From the NCBI GenBank assembly GCA_021845645.1, contig JAJZVM010000084.1:1-17080 (forward strand): a DNA stretch of 17,080 nucleotides. The letters are read 5' to 3'. The notes below the pieces were generated by a model. The model was not told the DNA's origin. It did no database searches and saw only the letters and a list, made by a program, of their open reading frames with translations. Below are positions 7,351 to 14,853 of the stretch, in pieces. Position 1 is the stretch's first letter. Every line of letters begins with the position of its first letter. Origin of the DNA: Bacillota bacterium. GTDB lineage: Bacteria > Bacillota_E > JAJZYS01 > JAJYTV01. The translations under genes and the position numbers were made by a program.

Positions 7351-7668
7351 CTCGGCCGTATATGGCACAAAGAATTGATGCTCGTTGGTCCGGTTGGAAA
7401 ATCGACGCCCAGAGGCTTTTGCTGAAATGTGGCTTTGGAAAGCACTTTTTGTCCCTAGGGCACCCCCCGCCGGGAGCAGCGCGGACAAGTTAAATACCAC
7501 CAAAGGTCCTGAACCTTAGGCAGGAAGCAGAGAAGAGTCGCAGAATTAACGATTTTCGTAAGTTCTTAAGGTGCCGGGATTCGAAGGAGGTGTCGGCCAG
7601 GACCCGGCCTTGGGCGGTCAGCGGCTTGTCGCCTTGCATCGCAGTCGCATGCAGTTTGGAGGTGCCCC
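7351..7668. other. Intergenic region upstream of the transporter operon
   Basis: This region holds no supported intact gene. Its left part may contain an unrecognisable 5' end of the LivF-like pseudogene on the - strand. An imperfect inverted repeat CCAAAGGT-CCTGA-ACCTTAGG lies at 7500-7520. The stretch 7520-7570 is the most AT-rich here and is the likely site of the operon promoter, but I see no convincing -35/-10 pair. A perfect anti-16S match AAGGAGGTG at 7584-7592 has no start codon at a usable distance. Confidence 0.5.
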
Positions 7669-9276
7669 GTGGTTAAGATGAACTGGCAGCGTCTCCTCAC
7701 CAGTGCAGCCGTTGCGTTCGCGCTCGGCGCCGCCAGCCTTGGTTCACAGATTCCGGCGCAGGCTGCCACCCCGACACAGGGTGGGACGCTGTCGATCGAG
7801 GTCTCTGCGGATCCTGTCGGACTCGATCCCGCCACCACCCTCGACAACGACTCCGGTTACATCCTCGGTACGCTCTACGATGGCCTGACGGCCTATGGCG
7901 TCGGTACGACCAAGGTGGTTCCGGGTCTTGCGAGCAGCTGGCAGATCACAAACGGCGGCAAGACCTACATCTTCAACCTGCGGCAGGGCGTCAAGTTCTC
8001 CGACGGCACACCGTTCAACGCCCAGGCCGTCGCGTTCTGGGTCGATCACCTGATCAACCCCAAGAACCCGGACTACTACGGCAACCTCAAGGGCGCCGAG
8101 ACGTTCGTGCCCTTCACGTGGGGCAACGTCACCGGCACCAAGATCCTCGGCCCCTACAAGATCGCCATCAACATGAGCCAGCCGAACGGCGAGTTCCTGG
8201 CCGACCTCGCCATGGTCTGGAACGGCGTCACCAGCCCCAAGATGCTAAAGACCTACGGCACCAACGCCTGGCAGCACCCGGCGGGCACCGGCCCGTTCGA
8301 GTTCGTGCGCTGGGTCAAGGGGCAGTATGTCGAGGTCAAGGCCAACCCGAACTACTGGGGCGGCAAGCCGCACCTCTCCGAGATCCTCTTCAAGATCATC
8401 CCGGACCAGGCCACGCAGCTCCTGTCGCTGAAGACCGGTGCGATCAACATCCTCACGGATGTGGCGCCGAGCGAGATCCCGACCATCAAGGCCGACAGCG
8501 GCCTCACGCTTCTCGCCGAACCGGGCCTCGACGACAACTACATCTCGCTGCCGGTGCAGACAGGTCCCTTCAAGAGCCTCCTCGTGCGCCAGGCGGTGAA
8601 CTACGCCGTCGACAAGCAGGCGATCGACCAGCACCTCTACGGCGGCTACGCCCAGGTCATGAACTCTCCCTTGCCGACCGTCGCCTTCGGCTACGACAAG
8701 ACCATCCCGGCCTATTCCTACAACGTCCAGAAGGCGAAGCAGCTCATGAAGGAAGCCGGTTACGCCAAGGGCTTCACCTTCACGGTGGACGTCTACAACA
8801 ACGCACGCGGCTACAACCCGATCGGCGGGCCTGAGCTCGCGGTCGCCATCCAGAGCTACTTGAAGCAGATCGGCATCAACCTGAGGCTCAACGTCCTCGA
8901 CCCCGCCACATGGCTGGCCCAGGCACGTTCGAACAGCTTCAACAAGATGTCTCTTGCAGGCTGGACCGGCGACAACGGCGACCCCGACGACATGATCTCG
9001 CCGCTCTTCAACGGCAACGCCTTCCTCACGGGCAACTTCTCGCATTACAGCAACCCGCTCGTGAACCAGGACTTCGCCAAGGCCCTGCTCACGTCGGTGC
9101 CGTCGCAGCGCGCCGCGTACTACGACGTGATCCAGAAGCAGATCATGCACGACGCTCCGGCCCTCTTCCTCAACTACACCGACCTGATGCGCGCGGAGAC
9201 GTCGAACGTGCACGGCTTCGTACCCAACCCGACGTTCTTCTACGTGAACATGAACCAGGTCTGGCTCTCCAAGTAA
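7669..9276 (+). CDS. Oligopeptide-type ABC transporter substrate-binding protein (SBP_bac_5)
   Basis: This 535-residue extracytoplasmic binding protein of family 5 (OppA/DppA/NikA fold) captures a peptide-like ligand for the permeases encoded next. The GTG start at 7669 has GGAGG (7658-7662) 6 bases upstream; the in-frame ATG at 7678 is 15 bases away. Residues 1-32 are a Sec signal peptide ending near AQA-A. Family landmarks include GLDPATTLDNDSGYI, the LYDGLTAYG block, LRQGVKFSDGTPFNAQAVAFWVDHLI, and the RQAVNYAVDKQAI block with GYAQ after it. There is no lipobox Cys, and no Cys in the whole protein. That is unusual if the host is a monoderm, where such proteins are normally lipid-anchored. 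It is the first gene of the operon, 55 bases before the permease gene and separated from it by a strong hairpin. The substrate cannot be told; peptides, N-acyl amino acids and opines are all possible. Confidence 0.95.
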   Translation: MVKMNWQRLLTSAAVAFALGAASLGSQIPAQAATPTQGGTLSIEVSADPVGLDPATTLDNDSGYILGTLYDGLTAYGVGTTKVVPGLASSWQITNGGKTYIFNLRQGVKFSDGTPFNAQAVAFWVDHLINPKNPDYYGNLKGAETFVPFTWGNVTGTKILGPYKIAINMSQPNGEFLADLAMVWNGVTSPKMLKTYGTNAWQHPAGTGPFEFVRWVKGQYVEVKANPNYWGGKPHLSEILFKIIPDQATQLLSLKTGAINILTDVAPSEIPTIKADSGLTLLAEPGLDDNYISLPVQTGPFKSLLVRQAVNYAVDKQAIDQHLYGGYAQVMNSPLPTVAFGYDKTIPAYSYNVQKAKQLMKEAGYAKGFTFTVDVYNNARGYNPIGGPELAVAIQSYLKQIGINLRLNVLDPATWLAQARSNSFNKMSLAGWTGDNGDPDDMISPLFNGNAFLTGNFSHYSNPLVNQDFAKALLTSVPSQRAAYYDVIQKQIMHDAPALFLNYTDLMRAETSNVHGFVPNPTFFYVNMNQVWLSK

Positions 9277-9282
9277 AGGAAC

Positions 9283-9313
9283 CCGGAGGGGGCGGCCCTG
9301 CCGCCCCCTCCGG
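9283..9313 (+). promoter_or_regulatory. Intercistronic hairpin between binding-protein and permease genes
   Basis: CCGGAGGGGGCGG (9283-9295) pairs perfectly with CCGCCCCCTCCGG (9301-9313) around the loop CCCTG. No T run follows, and the next start codon is 18 bases downstream. Such a structure commonly shields the upstream message from 3' decay or causes partial termination, giving more binding protein than permease. That role is inferred from position only. Confidence 0.75.
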
Positions 9314-9331
9314 CAGAGGGGAGCGCGAGGC

Positions 9332-10336
9332 ATGCTCACCTACGTCGTGCATCGGCTGCTCTGGGCGATCCCGGTGCTGCTCGGCGTCCTCATCGCCGTG
9401 TTCATCGGCCTGCACGTCGTCCCGGGCAACGTCGCCCAGTCGATCGCCGGCGCCCACGCGACACCGGAGCAGATCAGGCTGCTGACGCGCCAGCTCGGGC
9501 TTGACAAGCCCCTCTGGGTGCAGTTCTGGGCGTACTTCGTGCAGATCGTGCAGGGACACTTCGGCACCTCCCTGCAGTACCACAACCCGGTCGCCGTGGA
9601 CATCGGAGAGGCCTTTCCGATCACCCTGCAGCTCACGATCGCGGCGTTCATCATCGCCGGTGTGGTCGGAGTCCTGGCGGGCGTCCTGGCAGCTGCCTTC
9701 CGCAACACATGGCTCGACAATCTGATCATGATCTTTGTACTCGTCGGCATCTCGATGCCGATTTTCTGGACCGGCGTCATGCTCATCCTCGCCCTCGGCG
9801 TCGACTGGCCGATCTTTCCGTTCTCGAGCGTGATCACCGCGGGCATCGTCGTGCCGCACATCACCGGCATGCCGCTCGCAGACGCGCTTCTGAGCGGCAA
9901 CTTCCCGGCAGCGGCGGACGCGGCGAAGCATCTCGTGCTGCCGGCCATCACGCTTGCGACCTACCCCGTCGCATTCATCACGCGGATGACCCGCGGCGCC
10001 ATGATCGAGGTTCTCTCGCAGGACTATTTGCGCACCGCCAGGGCGAAAGGGCTCAGGGAGCGGACGGTCGTGTGGAAACACGCCCTGCGCAACGCCTCGC
10101 TGCCGGTCGTGACCGTGCTCGGCATCCAGGTGGGGGCGCTCCTCTCGGGAGCCGTCCTGACGGAGACGATCTTCGCCATTCCCGGCATCGGACGGCTCAT
10201 GATCCAGGCGATCCTGTTCCGCGACTACCCGCTCGTGCAGGGCATCGTCATCCTCGCGGCGAGCCTCTTCGTCCTCATCAACCTCCTCGTCGACCTCGTC
10301 TACGCGCGCCTCGACCCCCGCATCCGCTACAGCTGA
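9332..10336 (+). CDS. Oligopeptide-type ABC transporter permease, OppB/DppB class
   Basis: This 334-residue inner-membrane subunit forms half of the translocation channel. The N-terminus MLTYVVHRLLWAIPVLLGV is the standard first helix of OppB/DppB proteins. PGN and the QLGLDKPLWVQFWAYF block follow, then the transmembrane domain with about five more helices. The EAA loop that contacts the ATPase reads DYLRTARAKGL, about 100 residues from the end. The C-terminus is DLVYARLDPRIRYS, a normal end. GAGGGGAG lies upstream of the ATG. The gene is 12 bases from the second permease gene. Length and motifs are normal, so it should be functional if an ATPase is supplied from elsewhere. Confidence 0.95.
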   Translation: MLTYVVHRLLWAIPVLLGVLIAVFIGLHVVPGNVAQSIAGAHATPEQIRLLTRQLGLDKPLWVQFWAYFVQIVQGHFGTSLQYHNPVAVDIGEAFPITLQLTIAAFIIAGVVGVLAGVLAAAFRNTWLDNLIMIFVLVGISMPIFWTGVMLILALGVDWPIFPFSSVITAGIVVPHITGMPLADALLSGNFPAAADAAKHLVLPAITLATYPVAFITRMTRGAMIEVLSQDYLRTARAKGLRERTVVWKHALRNASLPVVTVLGIQVGALLSGAVLTETIFAIPGIGRLMIQAILFRDYPLVQGIVILAASLFVLINLLVDLVYARLDPRIRYS

Positions 10337-10348
10337 GGAGGGACGCCG

Positions 10349-11248
10349 ATGGCTTTGCGACTTGCGGAGGTAGACGCAGGGGAGTCCACCGGGGTGCGTC
10401 CCCGCTCGGAGGGACAGCGCGCGTGGCGCCATTTTCGCCGCAACCGCGGCGCGGTGATCGCGCTCGCGATCCTGATCCTCATCGTGCTCGCGGCCATCTT
10501 CGCGCCGTGGCTGACACACCAGAATCCTTTGGCGCAGAATCTCGCGGATGCCCTGCTGCCGCCTTCCAAGGCACATCTCTTCGGCACCGACGAGTATGGT
10601 CGCGACGAATTCGCCCGCATCCTCTTCGGCGCGCGGACGGCGCTCGAGACCGGACTCGTCGTCGTCGCCATCTCCCTGACCATCGGCACGATCTGGGGCC
10701 TTCTGTCCGCCTTCTACGGCGGGATCTGGGACATGGTGCTGATGCGGGTCGCGGACGTCTTCATGGCGTTCCCGTTCCTGCTGCTCGCTCTGATGATTGT
10801 CGCCGCGCTGGGCCCGGGCCTCGTGCAGGCGGAGATCGCCATAGCCATCACCTACATGCCCGTCTATGCCCGTCTGGTGCGCTCGGTGGGCCTCGGTCTC
10901 AAAAACCTCGAGTTCGTGCAGGCGGCGAAGTCGATCGGTGCGCACGACGCGACCATCATCAGCCGCCATTTCCTGCCGAACCTCCTGCCCACTCTGCTCG
11001 TCCAGGCCACCTTGAACATCGGCACGGCGATCATCGACGTCGCCGGTCTCTCGTTCCTGGGCCTCGGCGTCCAGCCGCCCACGGCGGACTGGGGCGCCAT
11101 GCTCTCGGACGGCCAGAACTTCATCCTGACGTCGCCTTGGCTCGTGCTCGCACCAGGCATCGCGATCCTCATCGTGGTGCTGGCCGCGAACCTCGTGGGC
11201 GACGGGCTGCGAGACGCGCTCGACCCGCGCCAGAGGCATCAAGCCTAG
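10349..11248 (+). CDS. Oligopeptide-type ABC transporter permease, OppC/DppC class
   Basis: This 299-residue membrane subunit is the partner of the preceding permease. The short OppC_N region has a cytoplasmic arm (RAWRHFRRNRGAVIALAIL) and first helix. FGTDEYGRDEFARILFGART, a hallmark of this subunit, follows. The transmembrane domain carries the EAA loop (FVQAAKSIGAHDATIISRHFLPN) and the conserved GLSFLGLGVQPPTADWGAML near the end. GAGGAGGG (10335-10342) lies 6 bases before the ATG and overlaps the previous stop codon, so the two genes are tightly coupled. The expected OppD/OppF ATPase genes do not follow; the next gene is a dehydrogenase 28 bases on. Confidence 0.95.
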   Translation: MALRLAEVDAGESTGVRPRSEGQRAWRHFRRNRGAVIALAILILIVLAAIFAPWLTHQNPLAQNLADALLPPSKAHLFGTDEYGRDEFARILFGARTALETGLVVVAISLTIGTIWGLLSAFYGGIWDMVLMRVADVFMAFPFLLLALMIVAALGPGLVQAEIAIAITYMPVYARLVRSVGLGLKNLEFVQAAKSIGAHDATIISRHFLPNLLPTLLVQATLNIGTAIIDVAGLSFLGLGVQPPTADWGAMLSDGQNFILTSPWLVLAPGIAILIVVLAANLVGDGLRDALDPRQRHQA

Positions 11249-11276
11249 GGCTCTGCCCAAAAGGAGCTGACCCGTG

Positions 11277-12056
11277 ATGTCCGAAGGACTCCAAGACTTC
11301 CGTGGCCGTACGGCGTTCGTCACCGGTGCGGCGCACGGCATCGGCCGCGCCGTCGCCGTCGAGCTCGCCCGCCGCGGCGCGCGCATCTTCGCGACCGACG
11401 TGCTCGAGAAGGACCTCGCCGAGACAAAGGCGGCCGTAGCCGCGGCTGGCGGCGAGGTGAAGAGCCTGGGTCTCGACGTAAGAGACTCATCGCGCGTGAC
11501 CCAGGCGATCGCCAAGGCGGCTGAAGGCGGTCTCGACATCGTGGTGAACGTGGCGGGCGGCGTCCTCGGACAGGTCGGGCGGCCGATCGAGGAGATCTCG
11601 GACGAGGAGTTCCAGGCCATCGTGGAGGTCAATCTCCAAGGGGTCTTCCATACGACGCGCGCTGCCGCGCCATACATGAAAGCCAATGGCTATGGCCGCA
11701 TCGTCAACATCTCCTCCGGCGCCGGTCGTTCGGTCAGCCTCACCGGCATCCAGGCCTACGCCGCCGCCAAGGCGGGGCAGATCGGCTTCACGCGCCAGAT
11801 GGCGTATGAGCTCGGCCCCTCCGGCATCACGGTGAACAGCGTGGCGCCAGGCTTCGTGCGCTCGAACCCGACGACGGAGCGGCAGTGGCAGTCCTACGGC
11901 GGCGAGGGTCAGGCGAAACTCCTCAGCTCGATTCCCATGCGCAGACTCGGTCGGCCCGAAGACATCGCCGCCGCGGTCTGCTTCTTCGCCTCCGAGGCGG
12001 CCGGCTGGATCACCGGGCAGACGCTGAGCGTCGACGGCGGAAAGTTCATGCAGTAG
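11277..12056 (+). CDS. Short-chain dehydrogenase/reductase (classical SDR, FabG-like)
   Basis: This 259-residue cytoplasmic NAD(P)-dependent oxidoreductase has a Rossmann fold. Features are the TGAAHGIG cofactor loop (16-23), Asp41 at the end of beta-2 (favouring NAD over NADP by the usual rule), NVAGG (91-95, for the usual NNAG), and the catalytic Ser in NISSGAG with Tyr161 and Lys165 in YAAAK. NSVAPGFV and the C-terminal ITGQTLSVDGG are typical. AAGGAG (11261-11266) serves either GTG 11274 or ATG 11277; ATG is taken. Family resemblance to FabG does not fix the substrate. Its place between transporter and hydrolase genes suggests oxidation of a hydroxy acid or reduction of a keto acid made by the operon's other enzymes. 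Confidence 0.93.
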   Translation: MSEGLQDFRGRTAFVTGAAHGIGRAVAVELARRGARIFATDVLEKDLAETKAAVAAAGGEVKSLGLDVRDSSRVTQAIAKAAEGGLDIVVNVAGGVLGQVGRPIEEISDEEFQAIVEVNLQGVFHTTRAAAPYMKANGYGRIVNISSGAGRSVSLTGIQAYAAAKAGQIGFTRQMAYELGPSGITVNSVAPGFVRSNPTTERQWQSYGGEGQAKLLSSIPMRRLGRPEDIAAAVCFFASEAAGWITGQTLSVDGGKFMQ

Positions 12057-12060
12057 GGAG

Positions 12061-13788
12061 ATGCTCAGCTTGCCGCGCGCTAAAGGGACCGAGGATGCGC
12101 TGGAGGAGCTCTGCAGGCAGGTCGACGGCGACCGCCTGATCGCGTTCACGAAGGGTGTCTCGCAGGAGGTGCGCCTCTCCGGCAGCGACGAGGAGAAGAG
12201 GGCCTTTCGCTGGCTTGCGGGGCGCCTGCAGGAGTTCGGCGCCAATGTGCGCCTCACGGAGCACCCTGGCTACGTCAGCTGGCCCGGTCCGGCCAGCCTC
12301 GAGGTGTCGGGACTCGGCAGCCTGCCCTGCATCACGCACGCCATGGCAAGGCCAACCGGGGGACTTCAGGCGGAGATTCTCGACCTCGGGGCGATGGCGC
12401 CCGAGGCGGTGGCGAAGGTCGACGCGGCCGGCAGCATCGTACTGCTCGACGGGGTTGCGAACCCGGCGCGCGTCCAGGCGGCCGAGGCCGCGGGCGCGAG
12501 CGGCGAGATCTTCGTCAGCGGCCAGGAGCGCCACGAGATGATCGTGTCGCCGGTCTGGGGTAGCCCGGGCGCGGCAGATCTTGCCCGCCTGCCCAGGACG
12601 CCGTCCGTATCGATCGATCGCGCGACGGCAAGACACCTGCGCAGCCACCTCGCTCTCGGCCCGGCCGTCGCCACGATCCGGACGGAGGTGGAGACGCGCT
12701 GGCGGCAGCTCCCGCTGCTCGAGGCGGAGATCGTGCCAACGAACGGCGCGCAGGACTTCATCCTCTTTTCCGGCCATGTGGACTCCTGGCATCTCGGCGC
12801 CATGGACAACGGCAGCGCCAATGCCGTCATGCTTGAGATGGTGCGGCTCTTCGCACCGCTTCGCGGGGAGTTCCAGCGGGGCCTGCGCGTCTGCTTCTGG
12901 TCCGGTCACTCGCATGGCCGCTACGCCGGATCGTCGCACTATGCGGACGAGCACTTCTTCGAACTGCGCGACCACTGCGTCGTGCATGTCAACGTGGACT
13001 CTCCCGGCGGCCAAGGGGCCACCGACCTCAGCCACGCCATCACGAGCAGCGAGCTCTGGCGCCTTGGGCGCGACAGCGTCGAGGCCGAGAGCGATGTCCC
13101 GTACATCGGCACGCCGCCGCTCAGGGCGGGGGACGAGTCCTTCCTGGCCATGGGCGTTCCGGCGCTCTTCATGGAGGTCTCGGAGCAGCCGCCGGGCGGC
13201 GAGGGCGGATCCGGAGTGTCGGCGGGCGGCGGGCTCGGCTGGTGGTGGCACACGCCCGAGGACACGATCGACAAGCTCGATCCCGTCTTCCTTGCCCGCG
13301 ACGCGCGCATCTACCTGCGTGCGCTGCACAGGCTTCTGACACGACCGGTGCTGCCCATGCAGGCCGCCGCGGCCGCCGCCGAGGTGTTGCAGGAGCTCGA
13401 GGCCGCTGCCGGTGCGGCGCGGGGCCGGCTCGACCTCGCCCTGCCGATCGGCCTCGCGAGGCGCCTGCAGCGACGGGCCGAGGCCGTCGACGCCCTCGCG
13501 GAACGACTTGGAGGGGCAAGCGAACCTCAGGCGGCGCTCGTACGCCGCGTGAACCGGCGGCTCATGGGCCTTGGGCGAGCGCTCGGGCAGGTGCGCTATG
13601 CGCAGGTGGGTCCGACCGTGCAGGATCCTGCGCTTGCGCAAGGACTCCTGCCCGGACTCGGCCGGGTCGCCGAGCTGGCAGCATGCCCGGAGGGGGCCCC
13701 CCTGATCGCTCACCTGCAGGTCGACCTCGGGCGCGAGCGCAACAGGATTGCGCTGGCGCTCATGGAGGCCCTGAACGCCTTGCGCTGA
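12061..13788 (+). CDS. M28-like metallohydrolase with PA-type insert and altered Glu-Glu motif
   Basis: This 575-residue relative of peptidase family M28 (zinc aminopeptidase fold) likely acts on an amide bond inside the cell, since no signal peptide is seen. Residues 95-205 look like a protease-associated insert (ILDLGAMAPEAVAKV...VLLDGVANPARVQAAEAAGA). Metal ligands expected for M28 are present: His239 (SGHVDSWH), Asp249 (MDNGSAN), Asp313 (VNVDSPGGQG) and His397 (WWWHTPEDT). The Glu-Glu pair usually found in WxxEExGxxGS is replaced by WSGHSHGRYAGS (280-291). About 145 residues after the core form an Ala/Leu/Arg-rich helical tail. GGGAG abuts the ATG at 12061; TTG at 12070 (9 bases from it) is an alternative start. 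It may be an unusual peptidase or amidase. Confidence 0.85.
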   Translation: MLSLPRAKGTEDALEELCRQVDGDRLIAFTKGVSQEVRLSGSDEEKRAFRWLAGRLQEFGANVRLTEHPGYVSWPGPASLEVSGLGSLPCITHAMARPTGGLQAEILDLGAMAPEAVAKVDAAGSIVLLDGVANPARVQAAEAAGASGEIFVSGQERHEMIVSPVWGSPGAADLARLPRTPSVSIDRATARHLRSHLALGPAVATIRTEVETRWRQLPLLEAEIVPTNGAQDFILFSGHVDSWHLGAMDNGSANAVMLEMVRLFAPLRGEFQRGLRVCFWSGHSHGRYAGSSHYADEHFFELRDHCVVHVNVDSPGGQGATDLSHAITSSELWRLGRDSVEAESDVPYIGTPPLRAGDESFLAMGVPALFMEVSEQPPGGEGGSGVSAGGGLGWWWHTPEDTIDKLDPVFLARDARIYLRALHRLLTRPVLPMQAAAAAAEVLQELEAAAGAARGRLDLALPIGLARRLQRRAEAVDALAERLGGASEPQAALVRRVNRRLMGLGRALGQVRYAQVGPTVQDPALAQGLLPGLGRVAELAACPEGAPLIAHLQVDLGRERNRIALALMEALNALR

Positions 13789-13803
13789 AGGAGGAGACGG
13801 CTC

Positions 13804-14853
13804 ATGCGGTACCTCGTGATGGGATCGGGCGCGATCGGCGGCACCGTCGGCGCCTACATGGCCCGCGCGGGTGAGGATGTCGCGTTCGCCGACAAGGACC
13901 GGGGCCATGTCGAGGCCATGCGGGAACGCGGGCTCACGATCGAGGGCTACAGGGAGAGCTTCACGCTGCCGGTGCGGGCACTGCAGCTCGAGGAGCTCGG
14001 AGGGCTCGAGACTCCACCAGACTTCCTGCTGCTCGCGGTGAAGGCGCAGCACACGCGCGGGGCCCTCCGGGACGCGATGCCGGCCATTGGGCCTCATACG
14101 GCCGTCGTGTCGCTGCAGAACGGCCTCAACGAGCGGACGATCGCCGAGATCTGCGGTCCGGAGCGCACCATCGGCTGCTTTGTCAACTTCTCCGCCGACT
14201 ACCTCGGACCGGGGCTTGTCCACTATGGTTCGAGCGGGGCGCTCTACCTCGGCGAGCTCGACGGTCGCATGACCGACCGGCTCAGGGAACTGGGCCAAGC
14301 GTTCTCCCACTTCGCGCAGGTCGAGCTCACGGACAACATCTGGGGTTATCTCTGGGGCAAGCTCGGCTATGCCAACATGCTCTTCGCCACGGCGCTCGCC
14401 GACGAGAAGATGGGCGATGTCACGCGGCGCTACCCGGAGCTCATGGTGGAACTTGCCTGTGAGGTGTACGATGTGGCGGGCCGCGAGGGCGTGCGGCCGG
14501 AGGCATTCGACACGATCACGCCTGATCTCTACTGGCCGCGCGAAGGCCAGGACTGGAGCCGTCTCAGGCCGGCGCTGGAGCGCATGGCGGATTGGCAGCT
14601 CTCGAGCCAGAAGACGAAGAGCGGCATCTGGCGGGACCTCAAGGTGCGCCACCGCCCGACCGAGGTGCGCGAGCAGCCCGGCGCAGTGCTCGCGATCGGA
14701 AGGCGCCACGGCCTCGAGCTGCCCCTGACCAGCCGCCTCGTCGCGATGATCGAGGAGATTGAGCGGGGTGAACGCGAGATGTCCTGGCAGAACATCGACG
14801 AGCTCGACACCTTGCGCAAGGGGGGCCATCGCGCCGCGGAGACCGCGCGATGA
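13804..14853 (+). CDS. Ketopantoate reductase-like (ApbA/PanE family) oxidoreductase
   Basis: This 349-residue NAD(P)-dependent 2-keto acid reductase-like protein is cytoplasmic. The N-terminal Rossmann domain has GSGAIGG (7-13), LLLAVKAQHT (75-84) and SLQNGLNE (103-110). The C-terminal ApbA domain has the expected catalytic Lys186 in WGKLGYANM and a Ser273...Glu287 pair in SGIWRDLKVRHRPTEV. The two Asn that follow the Lys at +4 and +8 in E. coli PanE (as I recall them) are Ala190 and Phe194 here, and the protein is longer than PanE (about 300). A true pantothenate-pathway role is therefore doubtful; reduction or oxidation of another 2-keto/2-hydroxy acid is more likely. AAGGAGGAG lies just after the previous stop. 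The stop codon overlaps the next start (ATGA). Confidence 0.88.
   Translation: MRYLVMGSGAIGGTVGAYMARAGEDVAFADKDRGHVEAMRERGLTIEGYRESFTLPVRALQLEELGGLETPPDFLLLAVKAQHTRGALRDAMPAIGPHTAVVSLQNGLNERTIAEICGPERTIGCFVNFSADYLGPGLVHYGSSGALYLGELDGRMTDRLRELGQAFSHFAQVELTDNIWGYLWGKLGYANMLFATALADEKMGDVTRRYPELMVELACEVYDVAGREGVRPEAFDTITPDLYWPREGQDWSRLRPALERMADWQLSSQKTKSGIWRDLKVRHRPTEVREQPGAVLAIGRRHGLELPLTSRLVAMIEEIERGEREMSWQNIDELDTLRKGGHRAAETAR

Noticed and set aside
7351..7668. Possible riboswitch or T-box leader before the transporter operon
   Set aside because: I found no specifier/antiterminator pattern, no conserved riboswitch core and no terminator with a T run here.
7590..7676. 28-codon frame from GTG 7590 that ends across the start of the binding-protein gene
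   Set aside because: Its GTG overlaps the ribosome-binding sequence itself, so initiation there is not plausible. The peptide has no recognisable feature.
9170..11686. Very long open frame on the - strand opposite the transporter genes (838 codons)
   Set aside because: It is rich in Arg, Asp, His and Glu with no recognisable domain, and it lies opposite strongly supported permease and SDR genes. It is a GC-rich antisense artefact.
12046..14829. Very long open frame on the - strand opposite the M28-like and ketopantoate-reductase-like genes (927 codons)
   Set aside because: Composition is that of an antisense shadow, with no domain seen, while the + strand frames carry clear catalytic motifs.
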